Assembly (NCBI RefSeq): GCF_900141915.1
Contig: NZ_FQZG01000003.1
Location: 62,001 to 126,000, forward strand
DNA: 64,000 nt
Reading direction: 5' to 3'
Source: Tessaracoccus bendigoensis DSM 12906
GTDB taxonomy: Bacteria > Actinomycetota > Actinomycetes > Propionibacteriales > Propionibacteriaceae
Below, piece by piece: positions 63,543 through 64,000 of the stretch. The notes below the pieces were generated by a model. That model was given only the letters and a program-made list of their open reading frames with translations. It did no database searches and was not told where the DNA came from. How positions within the stretch are numbered: the stretch's first letter is position 1; each line of letters starts with the position of its first letter. The position numbers were made by a program, and so were the translations under genes.

Positions 63543-64000
63543 ATGGCACTCACATTTGGCCAGCTTCGGAAGATGGTCACGGCGCAGCAGCTTGGTTGGG
63601 AACCGAAGGTGTCGTCGCGGGACGAGGACCTGGTGCCCAAGTTCGCCACCGGCGCCGATACCTCAGGCCTCGTCGCCGAGGGAAGGGTGGCACCGCTCAA
63701 CTTCCGCGCTCTCGGGCTGGTCACAAACCCGCTGCTGGCCGAGCGCCGGGTCGCGCGCGGGATTCTTCCACCTGGGGAGGCCGGCGCCGCTGAGCCGGTG
63801 GCGCCGGATGCTGGGGCGCCGACATCGCTTGACTGGCGCAACCGTTGGGGTCAGAACTGGATAACCACCGTGCGCGATCAGAACCCGTGCAACGCCTGCT
63901 GGGCCTTTGCCGGGGTGGCCCTCGTCGAGGCGATGATGCGGATCGAGCACGCCTACTGGACGCGCCTCTCCGAGGGCGACGTCGAACGCGGCATCGGGAA
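63543..64000 (+). CDS. papain-like (C1-family) cysteine peptidase, 5' part
   Basis: The frame starts ATG 63543 after AAGGA and stays open to the window edge, 152 residues. A region of about 90 residues (MALTFGQLRKMVTAQQLGWE then LRALGLVTNPLL-like FRALGLVTNPLLAERR) without a signal peptide is followed by the papain-fold start TSLDWRNRWGQNWITTVRDQ and the catalytic cysteine motif NPCNACWAFAGVALVEAMMR. The histidine and asparagine lie beyond the edge. It is probably intracellular or exported by another route. Substrate unknown. Confidence 0.8.
   Translation, partial: MALTFGQLRKMVTAQQLGWEPKVSSRDEDLVPKFATGADTSGLVAEGRVAPLNFRALGLVTNPLLAERRVARGILPPGEAGAAEPVAPDAGAPTSLDWRNRWGQNWITTVRDQNPCNACWAFAGVALVEAMMRIEHAYWTRLSEGDVERGIG

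Overview
The window is high-GC actinobacterial chromosome, best placed in the Propionibacteriaceae (a Tessaracoccus-like genus is my inference). The strongest marker is a complete methylmalonyl-CoA carboxytransferase (transcarboxylase) operon, 5S-12S-small ORF-1.3S, at 58.6-62.3 kb, the hallmark of the Wood-Werkman propionate cycle. Actinobacterial synteny (ispF-ispD-carD with a divergent LpqE-like lipoprotein, senX3-regX3/phoU/gpmA) and two CIRCE elements before groEL agree.

Layout. (1) 0-9.7 kb is accessory DNA: a Gabija-like pair (GajA-type OLD nuclease, and a GajB-type helicase broken by one extra base in a G8 tract), a tyrosine integrase, a tRNA-Ser 3'-end fragment acting as attachment site with the tRNA terminator still beside it, then a three-gene set ending in a SecB-like protein (candidate toxin-antitoxin-chaperone module), a LysM/BTAD-type membrane protein remnant and a decayed MNT/HEPN pair. 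(2) 9.7-12 kb: NUDIX hydrolase, CutC-like protein, PPK2. (3) 12.4-18.8 kb: one 2120-residue secreted amylase-pullulanase. (4) 18.8-19.7 kb: a repeat-rich gene desert. (5) 19.7-26.5 kb: an intact Wadjet operon jetABCD. (6) 26.7-31.6 kb: PAC2 protein, a stress cassette (DUF7218-like, CsbD, Dps, GlsB) and groEL. (7) 31.7-32.2 kb: two 80-bp terminal-inverted-repeat elements. (8) 32.2-49.3 kb: mostly housekeeping: HEXXH protein, DUF3263 protein, manA, tRNA-Thr, methyltransferase, DedA-like protein, sugar ABC ATPase, metB, DUF4032 protein, glycerate kinase, cysS-rlmB-GH3, a lipoprotein, glyA. (9) 49.3-58.5 kb: isoprenoid genes, CarD, phosphate two-component system and phoU with a clear PHO box, deacetylase lipoprotein, gpmA, SDR, AI-2E-type permease. 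(10) 58.6-64 kb: the transcarboxylase operon with a long structured leader, two possible small ORFs, and the 5' end of a papain-like peptidase gene that runs off the window.

How it fits together: a fermentative, glycan-using actinobacterium. The secreted amylopullulanase, the MsiK-type ATPase that usually serves several sugar importers, the GH3 glycosidase, ManA, glycerate kinase and GpmA feed central carbon, with reducing power leaving through propionate by transcarboxylase. Two anti-DNA defence systems (Gabija-like and Wadjet) and two toxin-antitoxin-like loci sit in the first 27 kb. Several families of intergenic palindromic or tandem repeats (80-bp TIR element, 19-bp palindrome with central C, 84-, 60- and 20-bp arrays) recur through the window and are not explained by any gene.
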